A stretch of DNA of 64,000 nt. It comes from Zea mays. Taxonomy: Eukaryota > Streptophyta > Magnoliopsida > Poales > Poaceae. The DNA lies in NCBI RefSeq assembly GCF_902167145.1, contig NC_050102.1:14012850-14076849 (forward strand), in the 5' to 3' direction. Below the pieces are notes generated by a model. The model worked only from the letters and a program-made list of their open reading frames with translations. It ran no database searches and was not told the origin of the DNA. Position 1 is the stretch's first letter. Each line of letters opens with the position of its first letter. The position numbers were made by a program, and so were the translations under genes. Positions 32,861 to 44,900 of the stretch are shown here, one piece after another.

Positions 32861-34427
32861 GTGGTCGCCATGGCCATGCTGGTCCGCCCTGATCATTACC
32901 AGACCAAGGAGGCGCTCGACTCGGTGCGTTGCCTGCTCAGATGGGGCATGCTTGCGTTTGTCAGGAGGATCCGGGCCGGCACTACTCCCCTTGGTGATCT
33001 TGCTGCCAGGGAGTTTGTGCTCTTCGTTTCCTATCTCTTCTGCGGGTTGGCGCTGCCAATTTCGCTATTCTTCCTGCTGCTGCTAGAGGAGTGGCAACGC
33101 CTTCGGGTTCCCAAGCTCCAGCTAGGGGTCCAGAAGTGGTAGTGTCGCCAATAGCTGTTGCAGACCCAACGAAGGCGATACCGTCGGATGCACCATCGGT
33201 GGTAGGCATGGGGGCATGTCCAGCTCTATCCCGCCGCCAACTCCGGAGGGTCCGGAGGTTATTCTTAGGCGACCGCTCCGGTCTGGCGTCGAACTTGAAG
33301 TAACGCTGACTCCCATCCCTCAGGTGCTGACTCGCGCTCACTAGGCCCTCTAGGAAACCAAGGCGACTATCCGGCGGGAGTGGGAGGTGCTCGAGACTGA
33401 GCACTAGCGCCTTGGCGACTGGTGCACCCAACTGGAGAAGCACACTAAGGTAGCGTCCTGCCAATTCGCCTCAGAGCGGGCGGAGCTTGAGCAGGAGCGT
33501 GAGGACTTCAAGGAGGACATTCGGAAGGTGTCTAACCGAGAGGAGGAGGTGGCCCGAAAGGAGAGAAGCTTGGTCAAGAATAAGGAACACTTAGGCCAAA
33601 AGGAGGAGGCCGTCACAGCGCTCCATGATAAGCTGAAAGCTTATAATACAGTGTTGGAGAAACAGTGGGACAAGCAGGCTGCGGCTGAGGCGAAGCTGCA
33701 GAGGCTGCAACAGGAACTTGCCGATAAGGCTAGCGACATTGCTCGCGCCGAGGAAAACCTCAAGGCGAGGGAAGCTTCCCTGGCGAAATGGGCAACTGAC
33801 CTCACCTGGTAGGAGGAGGACCTCGCCTTCAGGAAGGAGATGTGGGCAAGGCGGAACAAGCTGCTGGATGAGCTTGAGCTCGAGGCAGAGGAGAAAGGGA
33901 AGCGTTTGGAGGGGAAAGTGCGGGCACTGGAGGAGCATGTCCGCTAGTTCCAGGCAGCGCAAGCTGTGCAGGCGACGCAGACGGCCTCGGGCCCCCAGGC
34001 AGTGGAGGTGATGAGGAAAACACTCGACGACCTCCGGGCTAAGCAACGCGCCGGGGCCCAGCGCATCGCCGCCTTGGCTGGCGAGGTAAGCACGACGTTA
34101 GTGCCGTTGGGGATGAGTCCCATCCCGGCATTGGTGCGGCCGGTGTCCATCTCCGAGGCGCTCCCGATACTGGATTCCGCTGCTGACCGCCTCCAACATC
34201 TGGATCAGATTCTTGGCGCCCGCTTGGAGGCCGAGGGCAGCAGACTCTGCTTGTCGGCAATTGAGTACGTCTTGACATGCTTCCGAAGCCACGACCCGGC
34301 TGTCTCCTTGGGGCCAGTCATTGCGGGTCCGGTGGCCAATACTGAAGATGCTGCCCGGGAGGGCGTGCAGGATGCTGTGGACACGGTGGTCGGGCGCTTC
34401 CAGCGGGATCCTGCTGACGATGAGTAG
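32861..34427 (+). pseudogene. Element A antisense ORF after integrase, coiled-coil protein (degraded)
   Basis: Lies on the strand opposite to gag-pol of element A, between integrase and the 3' LTR. The frame changes about twice (32861-33142, then 33091-33303, then the frame of 33528) and has in-frame stops near 33340, 33810 and 33944. The N-terminal part has a hydrophobic helix (LPISLFFLLLLEEW). About 33450-33950 is a long Glu/Lys/Ala coiled coil, and the C-terminal ~150 residues (33966-34427) are mixed globular sequence ending DPADDE. Antisense ORFs at this position are known in Grande- and RIRE2-like Tat elements; function is unknown. The 5' end may have been cut by element B, which is inserted 65 bp upstream. 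Confidence 0.6.
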
Positions 34428-35141
34428 CCAGGCCTGCGTGGAGAAAAAACGAGGGTTCCGCTGGGGAGCGGGTTGCCATATGTCTTTGATTTTGTAAGAT
34501 ATTCTTTAGGTACTACTTATCGGTGACATTACAACTTATCTGCATGCCACTTTTCCTTTGTTGTGTGCATTGTTACCAACTTCTCCCCTGGTACTTGGCC
34601 CCCTGGGATATGGCCTCGACGTGTCGGGGCTGGATGCCAGGATTCTTAAGGAGGAACTGGTGTCATGACCCCCAAGGGGCAACCCAACCGGGACCCTACC
34701 TGCACACAGTCTAGGCTAGGTATTTTTAGCAGCGCACCCATAGGGTCTGCTAGCTGGTATTTCTTATCCTTTGATTCACGCAATAGGACTGGCTGCAGGG
34801 CGGTGGGGCATGTAGGCTTGCGGTACTTGACCATACCAAGCGACCTTACGGCCCCAAACCACCCCATTGTCTGGTTGCCAGGTCTGGCTACTCAATTCGG
34901 ATGCCGCTATACCAGCCAGGGACGGAGACTGCATGGGTGGAGAGATAGTAATAATGGTTGTAAATATAGGAATAAAACCAATCATAAAAACAGTTCTATG
35001 GGTTGAACCCCTTCCTTATAACCGGTCATACACGAGTGTAGGCCAATAGACCAGGTTTATTGAGGGCGGACCTCTCTGGGCTGGCGCATATAAATGCGCT
35101 TCTTAGTTACAGGGAAAGAGACCAAACCCCCAATTCTGTTT
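34428..35141 (-). other. Element A spacer between antisense ORF and integrase
   Basis: No supportable gene. Sequence becomes AT-richer around 34480-34560 and 34940-35050. Confidence 0.55.
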
Positions 35142-36671
35142 TTATGGGAAAAATTTACGGAGATGCTCTATATTCCAGGGGTTAGGAAGAGGTACTCCGT
35201 TATCTGTGGCGAGGCGGACGCACCTGGGGCGACATATTTCTGTCACCTTGAAGGGTCCTTCCCAGCTGGGAGAGAGCTTGTGGAGCCCTTCTCGGTTCAG
35301 AATTCGCCTTAGAACCAGGTCCCCGACTTCAAACTTCCTACTATGCACAAACCATTAGTGGTAGCGCATGAGCTCCTGGTTGTACCGTGCATTTTGGACT
35401 GCTGCTCGCCACCTGTGCTCGTCGATGAAGTCCACATCCTCACGCCATAGCTATTCCTGCGCATCTCATCAAACGACTGGGCCCGTGGGGAGCCCATAAT
35501 GATTTCCGGGGGAAGACAGGCTTTGGCCCCGTAGACCAGGAAGAATGGGGTCTCCCCGGTGGCTCGGCTAGGTGTGGTCCGGTTCCCCCATAGCACAAAG
35601 GGCAGCTCACTGACCCAATTTGCGCCATGCTTCTTTAAGCAGTCATAGGTACGCGTCTTTAGTCCCCTGAGGATCTTTGCATTTGCTCTCTCCACTTGTC
35701 CGTTACTCCTAGGATGGGCCACAGATGCGAAGCAGAGCTGGGTGTCGATGCCTTCACAGTACTCGTGGAAGACCCAGCTTGTAAACTGGGTCCCGTTGTC
35801 TGTAATGATACGACTTGGGACCCCGAATCTGCAGACGATCGATTTGAGGAAACCGACAGCAGCGCTCTGGGTGATGCTGACCACAGGGGTGGCTTCAGGC
35901 CACTTGGTGAACTTGTCAATGGCGACAAAGAGGTACCGGTACCGCCGACAGCCCTGGGAAACATTCCAGGATATCCACCCCCCATACGGCGAATGGCCAG
36001 AAGGGAGGAATCATTTGCAGAGCCTGAGCTGGTGTGTGTATCTGCTTTGCATGGTACTGGCACGCTTCGCAGGACTTTACTAGCTCGGTCGCATCCTAGA
36101 GGGCAGTTGGCCAATAAAAACCATGCCGGAAGGCCTTACCGACCAGCGTGCGGGATGAAGAATGACTTCCACACTCCCCTCCATGGATCTCCATGAGTAA
36201 CTCACGACCCTCTTCCTGGGTGATGCACCACATGAGAATTCCATTGGCGCCACGGCGGTAGAGACCCCCTTCTACCATCGTGTATCGCTTAGCCAACCGC
36301 ACTATGCGCTCGGCGGAGACATGGTCTTCAGGAAGGATATTTTCCTTCAAGTAGTCCCTGATCTCGGAGATCCATGCATCGGGACCGCTCTGAGTTGAAG
36401 ACTGTGGCGCTGAAGGGTCAACGGAGTCCCCCAGAGCGCACACAGCCTTTGGTGGGTTCTGGGACGCCACCGGGACCGCCAGCTTCGAGGTGCAGGTCTC
36501 GCCCCCTTCGCCTAGTTCGGCCGGCTGGGCGGCGGGTCTCAGCAGCCGTCTTTCGAAGATGCCCTCGGGCACGGGTGCTCGAGTTGATGCCCTATGGGAG
36601 AGGTCATCTGCCGCTGAGTTGTCAGCTCGGGGAACATGCTGTAGTTCTAGGGCCGTGAAATCCTTCTCCAG
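35142..36671 (-). pseudogene. pol: Element A integrase (broken)
   Basis: Pieces in order on the minus strand: linker and H..H..C..C zinc region (36096-36572, RTLVGKAFRHGFYWP), then TAG at 36096-36098, the DDE core (IITDNGTQF and GQVERANA within 35309-35884), and a C-terminal segment (35142-35348, FEVGDLVLRR ... WNIEHLRKFFP). At least two frameshifts (about 35960 and 35450) plus the stop disable it. The order matches integrase of C and D at clearly lower identity, confirming a different Tat family. Confidence 0.87.
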
Positions 36672-36871
36672 CTACCTCACATGGAGGAGGTAAGCTGTGA
36701 GTCTAGGCTCGTTGCAGCTACATTCTCCGCGGACTTGCTTGATGATAAGCTGAGAGTCCCCCTTTGCGAGGAGTTGGCGGACCCCCAGGGATAGGGCCGC
36801 GGATAGGCCGAAGATCAGCGCCTCATACTCCGCCATGTTGTTGGTGGCCTTGAATTCAAGACGCACCACAC
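36672..36871 (-). pseudogene. pol: Element A archaeal-type RNase H, C-terminal half
   Basis: FKATNNMAEYEALIFGL and LAKGDSQLIIKQV are archaeal-type RNase H signatures. The N-terminal half (FFDGSAHQQSVGAG) lies at about 51050-51150; element D separates them. The frame enters D at 36871. Confidence 0.88.
36867..36871. repeat. Target site duplication of element D (left)
   Basis: CACAC, against CACAT at 51048-51052: four of five bases agree, which suggests one C-to-T change after insertion. Confidence 0.8.
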
Positions 36872-37359
36872 TGTCGGGGACCATAATTAGGGGTACCCTC
36901 AAGACGCCTAATTCTCAGCTGGTAACCCCCATCAGCATAAAGCTGCAAAGGCCTGATGGGCATGATTAAGTCAGGGATCAGTCCACACGAGTGACTCGAT
37001 CACGCTTCACCCGAGCCTAGCCTCGGCCGAAGGCAGCCGACCTCGAGAGACTTCCGTCTCGCCCGAGGCCCCCTTTTTATGGCGGACACATCACCGGCTC
37101 GCCCAAGGCCTTGGCTTCGCTCAGAAGCAACCTTGACTAAATCACCACACCGACTGACCAAATTGCAGGGGCATTTAACGCACAGGAGGCCTGACACCTC
37201 TATCCTGACACGCGCCTCCGGCAGAGCCGAGGTGACCGCCGTCACCCCACCGCTCCACTGGCCAGTCTGACAGAAGGACAGCGCCGCCTGCGCCACTCCG
37301 ACTGCAGCGCCACTCGACAGAGTAAGTCTGACAGGCAGTCAGGCCTCGCCAAAGGCGCC

Positions 37360-37758
37360 ACGGCGAACTCCGCTCCGCCCGACCCCAGGGCTCGGACTCG
37401 GGCTAAGACCCGGAAGACGGCGAACTCCGCTCCGCCCGACCCCAGGGCTCGGACTCGGGCTAAGACCCGGAAGACGGCGAACTCCGCTCCGCCCGACCCC
37501 AGGGCTCGGACTCGGGCTAAGACCCGGAAGACGGCGAACTCCGCTCCGCCCGACCCCAGGGCTCGGACTCGGGCTAAGACCCGGAAGACGGCGAACTCCG
37601 CTCCGCCCGACCCCAGGGCTCGGACTCGGGCTAAGACCCGGAAGACGGCGAACTCCGCTCCGCCCGACCCCAGGGCTCGGACTCGGGCTAAGACCCGGAA
37701 GACGGCGAACTCCGCTCCGCCCGACCCCAGGGCTCGGACTCGGGCTAAGACCCGGAAG
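37360..37758. repeat. 57-bp tandem repeat, 7 copies, in 5' LTR of D
   Basis: Same unit as in element C in the reverse orientation. The paired LTR carries seven at 49798-50196. Confidence 0.95.
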
Positions 37759-38297
37759 ACGACGAAACTCCGCCTCGCCCGACCCCAGGGCTCGGACTCC
37801 GCCCTGGCCTCGGCCGAACGACTTCCGCCTCGACCGACCCCTTGGCTCGGGCTCGGCCACGGCAACAGAAGGCAGACTCAACCTCGGCTTCGGAGGAAAC
37901 CCCACGTCGCCCTGCCTAGGGCATAGACCGCCACGTCAACAGGAGGCGCCATCATCATCCCACCCCGAATCGACTCGGGTCACGGAGAACAAGACCGGCG
38001 TCTCATCCGGCTAGCTCCGCCAGAGAGGCAATGATGGCGCTCCACAAGCTCTATGACGACGGCGGCCCCTAGCTCTCTTACGGAAGCAGGACAACGTCAG
38101 CAGGGACTCGACCGCTCCAACAGCTGTCCCTCCATCAGGCTCCGCCGCACCTCCAACAGCCACGACATCACGCCAGCAGGGTGCCCAGATCTCTCCGGCT
38201 GCCACATTGGCATGTACCTAGGGCGCTAGCTCTCCCTCCGCTAGACACGTAGCACTCTGCTACATCCCCATTGTACACCTGGATCCTCTCCTTACGA

Positions 38298-38307
38298 CTA
38301 TAAAAGG
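38298..38307 (+). promoter_or_regulatory. TATA box in element D 5' LTR
   Basis: CTATAAAAGG is conserved in all five LTRs of this family in the window and lies after the 57-bp array. Confidence 0.65.
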
Positions 38308-38611
38308 AAGGACCAGGGCCTTCTCAGAGGAGGTTGGCCGCGCGGGACCGAGGACGGGACAGGCGCTCTTTTGGGGCCGCTCGCTTCCCTCACCCGCGTG
38401 GACGCTTGTAACCCCCCTACTGCAAGCGCACCTGACCTGGGCGCGGGACGAACACGAAGGCCGCAGGACTTCCACCTCTCTCACGCTCGGCTCCGGTCGC
38501 CTCGCCTCTCCCCCCTTCGCGCTCGCCCACGCGCTCGACCCATCTGGGCTGGGGCACGCAGCACACTCACTCGTCGGCTTAGGGACCCCCCTGTCTCGAA
38601 ACGCCGACAGT

Positions 38612-38629
38612 TGGCGCGCCAGGTAGGGG
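38612..38629 (+). other. Element D primer binding site
   Basis: TGGCGCGCCAGGTAGGGG, two bases after the LTR; the same 18-mer is used by A, C and E. Confidence 0.8.
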
Positions 38630-38669
38630 CACGCTGCGTGCTGACGAACAGCTCCCCGTCAAGCTCCAG

Positions 38670-41600
38670 ATGGGCAGTCTCCAGCAACCTCTCCGGCCCG
38701 GGACGGTGCTTCGTTTCGGGACTCTTGAGTTCATGTCCTTCGACGGCAGCTACGACATGACACTTCTTCCACCGCCGCGCGACTACGACAATGGCGGCCG
38801 ACAACCCGCCCGCCGGCGGCGGAATCGACGACGTCTACCCCGCGTGGTGGAAGAGCAACATTCGGGCTCGCTCCGTTCTCTCCCCCGCCAACGGAGGAGG
38901 AGGCGGGGCCGTCAAGGCCAGACGGGAGGCCACGCTTCGCCGGCCGTCGAGCGAATCGACGCCCCCGACGCCCCGACGGAAGGCACGCCGGACGTCGACC
39001 TCGCGTTCGAGACGGAGGCAAGCGCCGTCCCCCCGCGGCACGCTGACCCCGAGCAAGAAGACGACGCCGGCGCGCTCGCGGAAAGCCTGCAGGACGTCGC
39101 CCTCGAACCAGAGATGACGGCGCAACCAGTCCCCGATGTGACTACGTCGCTCCACGTCGACCAAAAGGTAACGACTAACTCCCATCTTGCGTCATTTCGA
39201 CTCGGCCTCAACCCGCCAAACGACCTCGTTTTGGCGGGCGCTCTCATTGAGGCGAGTGCAACCCCACTGAGGTTCTGTATGCGGTCGCCTTGGGACCGAC
39301 TGACGGACGTCTCGACCTACGGGCCCTCCGGGTCCGAGGAAGATGACGATCCCAGCATCGGTTGGGATTTCTCCGGACATGGCAACCCCAGTGCCATGCG
39401 GGACTTCATGACCGCATGTGACTACTGTCTATCCGACCGTTCCGACGGAATCCGCAGCCTCGGTGGCGAGAGCTGCGGCCCAAGCCGCGAATGTTTCCAC
39501 ATCGAGCTAGGGGATCCCACCGAAGGCAACCATCTTGGCATGCCGGAGGATGGTGATCTCCCTAGGCCGGTGCCTCGCGCCGACATCCCACGGGAGCTAG
39601 CTGTGGTCCCCGCTCCGGCGGGGGGTTACGACCCACAACTCGAGCAAGTCCGCGAGGCGCAGGCCAGGCTCAACGAGGGAACAGGGGCGCTTGAGCCGAT
39701 CCGTCGGGACGCCGGACAGACATGGGTGGGCCAACCCCTGGCCGGAGAAATACGTCATCTGCCCCAAGGTCTCCAGCACCGCGTCGCCAACGACGTCAGG
39801 ATCAGGCCGCCGCCCGCATCCAGCGGGGTCGGTCAGAACCTGGCGACCGCAGCGATGCTCATCCGCGCGATGCCGGAGCCGTCAACCACCGAGGGGCGGC
39901 GAATACAGGGAGAACTCAAGAATCTCCTGGAAGGCGCTGCGGCCCGGCGGGCCGAGAGCACTGCATCCCGGAGGCAAGGATATCCCTCGGAACCTCATGC
40001 CGCGACTTCCCGATTCATGCGGGAGGCCTCGGTCTGCACCGGGCGCACGCGCAACACCGCGCCTGCGGCCCCGGGCCACCTCGGCAACGAGCACCATCGA
40101 CGCGACCGTCGGGCTCACCTCGACGAAAGGGTGCACCGAGGCTACCACCCCAGGCGTGGGGGGCGCTACGACAGCGGGGAGGATCGGAGTCCTTCGCCCG
40201 AACCACCCGGTCCGCAGGCCTTCAGTCGGGCCATCCGACGGGCGCCATTCCCGACCCGGTTCCGACCCCCGACTACTATCACAAAGTACTCGGGGGAAAC
40301 GAGACCGGAACTGTGGCTCGCGGACTACCGCCTTGCCTGCCAACTGGGCGGAACGGACGACGACAACCTCGTCATCCGCAACCTCCCCCTGTTCCTCTCC
40401 GACACTGCTCGCGCCTGGTTGGAGCACCTGCCTCCGGGGCAGATTTCCAACTGGGACGACTTGGTCCAAGCCTTCGCTGGCAATTTCCAGGGCACATACG
40501 TGCGCCCCGGGAACTCCTGGGACCTTCGAAGCTGCCGGCAACAGCCGGGGGAGTCGCTCCGGGACTACATCCGGCGATTCTCGAAGCAGCGCACCGAGCT
40601 GCCCAACATCACCGACTCGGATGTCATCGGCGCGTTCCTCGCCGGCACCACTTGCCGCGACCTGGTGAGCAAGCTGGGTCGCAAAACCCCCACCAGGGCG
40701 AGCGAGCTGATGGACATCGCCACCAAGTTCGCCTCCGGCCAGGAGGCGGTCGAGGCTATCTTCCGAAAGGACAAGCAGCCCCAGGGCCGCCCGTCGGAAG
40801 AAGCTCCCGAGGCGTCTGCTCCGCGCGGCGCCAAGAAGAAAAGCAAGAAGAAGTCGCAATCGAAACGCGACGCCGCAGACGCGGACCTTGTCGCCGCCGC
40901 CGAGTATAAGAACCCTCGGAAGCCCCCCGGAGGTGCAAACCTCTTCGACAAGATGCTCAAGGAGCCGTGCCCCTACCATCAGGGGCCCGTCAAGCACACC
41001 CTCGAGGAGTGCGTTATGCTTCGGCGTCATTTCCACAGGGCCGGGCCACCCGCCGAGGGTGGCAGGGCCCATGACGACGACAAGAACGAAGAACACCTAG
41101 CAGGGGGGTTCCCCGAGGTCCGCGACTGCTTCATGATCTATGGAGGGCATGCGGCGAATACCTCGGCTCGGCACCGCAAGCAAGAGCGCCGGGAGGTCTG
41201 CTCGGTGAAGGTGGCGGCGCCAGTCTACCTAGACTGGTCCGACAAGCCCATCACTTTCGACCGGGCCGACCACCCCGACCATGTGCCGAGCCCGGGGAAA
41301 TACCCGCTCGTCGTCGACCCCGTTGTCGGCGATGTCAGGCTCACCAAGGTCCTGATGGACGGGGGCAGCTGCCTCAACATCATCTACGCCGAGACCCTCA
41401 AGCTTCTGCGCGTCGATCCGTCCTCCGTCCGAGCAGGTGCTGCGCCCTTCCACGGGATCATCCCTGGGAAGCGCGTCCAGCCCCTCGGGCGACTCGACCT
41501 CCCAGTCTGCTTCGGGACACCCTCCAACTTCCGAAGGGAGACCCTGACGTTCGAAGTGGTCGGGTTCCGAGGAACCTACCACGCCGTGTTAGGGAGGCCA

Positions 41601-41918
41601 TGCTACGCGAAGTTCATGGCCGTCCCCAACTACACCTACCTGAAGCTCAAGATGCCGGGCCCCAACGGGGTCATCACCGTCGGCCCCACGTACAAACACG
41701 CGTTCGAATGCGACGTGGAGTGCGTGGAGTACGCCGAGGCCCTCGCCGAGTCCGAGGCCCTCATCGCCGACCTGGAGAACCTCTCCAAGGAGGTCCCAGA
41801 CGTGAAGCGCCATGCCGGCAACTTCGAGCCAGCGGAGACGGTCAAGGCCGTCCCCCTCGACCCCAGCGGCGACACCACCAAGCAGATCCGGATCGGTTCC
41901 GGGCTCGACCCCAAATAG
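38670..41918 (+). CDS. gag: Element D gag-protease polyprotein (1082 aa)
   Basis: Equivalent to the gag-protease of C, with the same start (MGSLQQPLRP, the first ATG of the leader that opens the long frame) and the same end (GSGLDPK before TAG 41916-41918). The gag capsid domain starts near 40285, the CxxHxxxxxHxxxxC knuckle near 40969 and the protease DGG active site near 41350. It forms virus-like particles and processes the polyprotein in the cytoplasm. No breaks are visible. A ~400-codon frame on the opposite strand is a composition shadow. Confidence 0.94.
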   Translation: MGSLQQPLRPGTVLRFGTLEFMSFDGSYDMTLLPPPRDYDNGGRQPARRRRNRRRLPRVVEEQHSGSLRSLPRQRRRRRGRQGQTGGHASPAVERIDAPDAPTEGTPDVDLAFETEASAVPPRHADPEQEDDAGALAESLQDVALEPEMTAQPVPDVTTSLHVDQKVTTNSHLASFRLGLNPPNDLVLAGALIEASATPLRFCMRSPWDRLTDVSTYGPSGSEEDDDPSIGWDFSGHGNPSAMRDFMTACDYCLSDRSDGIRSLGGESCGPSRECFHIELGDPTEGNHLGMPEDGDLPRPVPRADIPRELAVVPAPAGGYDPQLEQVREAQARLNEGTGALEPIRRDAGQTWVGQPLAGEIRHLPQGLQHRVANDVRIRPPPASSGVGQNLATAAMLIRAMPEPSTTEGRRIQGELKNLLEGAAARRAESTASRRQGYPSEPHAATSRFMREASVCTGRTRNTAPAAPGHLGNEHHRRDRRAHLDERVHRGYHPRRGGRYDSGEDRSPSPEPPGPQAFSRAIRRAPFPTRFRPPTTITKYSGETRPELWLADYRLACQLGGTDDDNLVIRNLPLFLSDTARAWLEHLPPGQISNWDDLVQAFAGNFQGTYVRPGNSWDLRSCRQQPGESLRDYIRRFSKQRTELPNITDSDVIGAFLAGTTCRDLVSKLGRKTPTRASELMDIATKFASGQEAVEAIFRKDKQPQGRPSEEAPEASAPRGAKKKSKKKSQSKRDAADADLVAAAEYKNPRKPPGGANLFDKMLKEPCPYHQGPVKHTLEECVMLRRHFHRAGPPAEGGRAHDDDKNEEHLAGGFPEVRDCFMIYGGHAANTSARHRKQERREVCSVKVAAPVYLDWSDKPITFDRADHPDHVPSPGKYPLVVDPVVGDVRLTKVLMDGGSCLNIIYAETLKLLRVDPSSVRAGAAPFHGIIPGKRVQPLGRLDLPVCFGTPSNFRRETLTFEVVGFRGTYHAVLGRPCYAKFMAVPNYTYLKLKMPGPNGVITVGPTYKHAFECDVECVEYAEALAESEALIADLENLSKEVPDVKRHAGNFEPAETVKAVPLDPSGDTTKQIRIGSGLDPK
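41916..41918 (+). promoter_or_regulatory. In-phase amber codon between protease and RT (D)
   Basis: AAA TAG GAA GCA; pol continues in the same phase with no ATG nearby. Conserved in C, E and the more distant A. Confidence 0.6.
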
Positions 41919-44900
41919 GAAGCAGTGCTCGTCGACTTTCTCCGCGCAAACGCCGACGTCTTTGCGTGGAGTCCCTCGGACATGCCCGGCATACCGAGGG
42001 ATGTCGCCGAGCACTCGCTGGATATTCGGGCCGGAGCCCGACCCGTCAGGCAGCCTCTGCGCCGATTCGACGAGGAGAAGCGCAGAGCGATTGGCGAAGA
42101 GATCCACAAGCTAATGGCGGCAGGGTTCATCAAAGAGGTATTCCATCCCGAATGGCTTGCCAACCCTGTGCTTGTGAGGAAGAAAGGGGGGAAATGGCGG
42201 ATGTGTGTAGACTACACTGGTCTCAACAAAGCATGTCCGAAGGTTCCCTACCCTCTGCCTCGCATCGACCAAATCGTGGATTCCACTGCTGGGTGCGAAA
42301 CCCTGTCCTTCCTCGATGCCTACTCGGGGTATCACCAGATCCGGATGAAAGAGTCCGACCAGCTCGCGACTTCTTTCATCACGCCGTTCGGCATGTACTG
42401 CTACGTCACCATGCCGTTCGGCCTGAGGAATGCAGGCGCGACGTACCAGCGGTGCATGAACCATGTGTTCGGCGAACACATCGGTCGCACAGTCGAGGCT
42501 TACGTCGATGACATCGTGGTCAAGACACGGAAGGCTCCCAACCTCCTCTCCGACCTTGAAGTGACATTCCGGTGTCTCAAGGCGAAAGGAGTCAAGCTTA
42601 ATCCTGAGAAGTGTGTCTTCGGGGTGCCCCGAGGCATGCTCCTAGGGTTCATCGTCTCTGAGCGAGGCATCGAGGCCAACCCGGAGAAGATTGCGGCCAT
42701 CACCAGCATGGGGCCCATCAAGGACTTAAAAGGGGTACAGAGGGTCATGGGATGCCTCGCGGCCCTGAGCCGCTTCATCTCACGCCTCGGCGAAAGAGGT
42801 CTACCTCTGTACCGCCTCTTAAGGAAGGCCGAGTGTTTCGTTTGGACCCCTGAGGCCGAGGAAGCCCTCGGCAACCTGAAGGCGCTCCTTACAAAGGCGC
42901 CAGTCTTGGTGCCGCCGGCGGACGGAGAAACCCTCTTGGTCTACGTCGCCGCGACCACTCAGGTGGTTAGCGCCGCGATTGTGGTCGAAAGGCAGGAGGA
43001 AGGGCATACATTGCCCGTTCAGAGGCCGGTCTACTTCATCAGCGAAGTGCTGTCCGAGACTAAGATCCGCTACCCACAAGCTCAAAAGCTGTTGTATGCT
43101 GTGATCCTGACGAGGCGGAAGCTACGACACTACTTCGAGTCCCATCCGGTAACTGTGGTGTCATCCTTCCCCCTGGGAGAGATCATCCAGTGCCGAGAGG
43201 CCTCGGGCAGGATCGCAAAGTGGGCAGTGGAGATCATGGGCGAAACGATCTCGTTCGCCCCTCGGAAGGCCATCAAGTCCCAAGTGTTGGCGGATTTCGT
43301 GGCTGAATGGGTCGACACCCAACTACCAACGACTCCGATCCAACCGGAGCTCTGGACCATGTTTTTCGACGGGTCGCTGATGAAGACGGGGGCCGGTGCG
43401 GGCCTTCTCTTCATATCGCCCCTCGGAAAGCACTTGCGCTACGTGCTGCGCCTCCACTTCCCGGCGTCCAACAATGTGGCCGAGTACGAAGCTCTGGTCA
43501 ACGGATTGCGGATCGCCATCGAGCTAGGGGTCAGACGCCTCGACGCCCGCGGTGACTCGCGGCTCATCATCGACCAAGTCATGAAGAGCTCCCACTGCCG
43601 CGACCCGAAGATGGAGGCCTACTGCGACGAGGTTCGGCGCCTGGAGGACAAGTTCTTCGGGCTCGAGCTCAACCACATCGCTCGGCGCTACAACGAAACC
43701 GCAGACGAGCTGGCCAAGATAGCCTCGGGGCGAACGACAGTCCCCCCGGACGTCTTCTCCCGGGATCTACATCAACCCTCGGTCAAGCTCGACGACGCGC
43801 CCGAGCCTGAGGTACCCTCGGCTCAGCCCGAGGTATCCTCGGCTCAGCCCAAGGTACCCTCGGCTCAGCCCGAGGTACCCTCGGCCCCCGAGGGCGGGGC
43901 GTTGAACGTCGAGGAAGGGCAGAGCGGGGCCACGCCAGACCAAGATTGGCAGGCCCCATACCTGCAATATCTCCGTCGAGGAGAGCTACCCCTCGACCAA
44001 GTCGAGGCTCGGCGGGTAGCGCGACGCGCCAAGTCATTCGTCTTGCTGGGCGACGAAGAGGACCTCTACCATCGCAGCCCCTCGGGCATCCTCCAGCGAT
44101 GCATCCCCATCGCCGAAGGTCGGGAACTGCTGCAAGAAGTACACTCGGGGGCTTGCGGCCACCACGCAGCACCCCGAGCCCTTGTTGGAAATGCCTTCCG
44201 GCAAGGCTTCTACTGGCCAACGGCGGTGGCTGACGCCACTAGAATTGTCCGCACCTGCGAAGGGTGCCAATTCTATGCGAAGCGGACACACCTGCCCGCT
44301 CAGGCTCTGCAGACAATACCCATCACCTGGCCCTTCGCTGTATGGGGTCTGGACCTCGTCGGTCCCTTGCAGAAGGCGCCCGGGGGCTACACGCACCTGC
44401 TGGTCGCCATCGACAAATTCTCCAAGTGGATCGAGGTCCGACCCCTGAACAGCATCAGGTCCGAGCAGGCGGTGGCATTCTTCACCAACATCATCCATCG
44501 CTTCGGGGTCCCGAACTCCATCATCACCGACAACGGCACCCAGTTCACCGGCAAAAAATTCTTGGATTTTTGCGAAGATCACCATATCCGGGTGGACTGG
44601 GCCGCTGTGGCTCATCCCATGTCGAATGGGCAGGTAGAGCGTGCCAACGGCATGATTCTACAAGGGCTCAAGCCTCGGATCTACAACGACCTCAACAAGT
44701 TCGGCAGGCGATGGATGAAGGAACTCCCCTCGGTGGTCTGGAGCCTAAGGACGACGCCGAGTCGTGCCACGGGCTTCACGCCGTTTTTCCTGGTCTACGG
44801 GGCTGAAGCTATCTTGCCCACTGACCTGGAATACGGCTCCCCAAGGGCGAGGGCCTACACCGAACAAAGCAACCAAGCCAGCCGAGAGGAATCGCTGGAC

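Larger units (their letters stand above)
36872..38609 (+). repeat. Element D 5' LTR (1738 bp)
   Basis: Starts TGTCGGGGACC and ends CGCCGACA. Seven 57-bp units at 37360-37758. TATA box CTATAAAAGG at 38298-38307, about 310 bases before the LTR end. Confidence 0.94.

Noticed and set aside
37360..37758. Regular repeat array that might suggest CRISPR
   Set aside because: Units are contiguous with no spacers, inside a plant LTR, with no cas genes.
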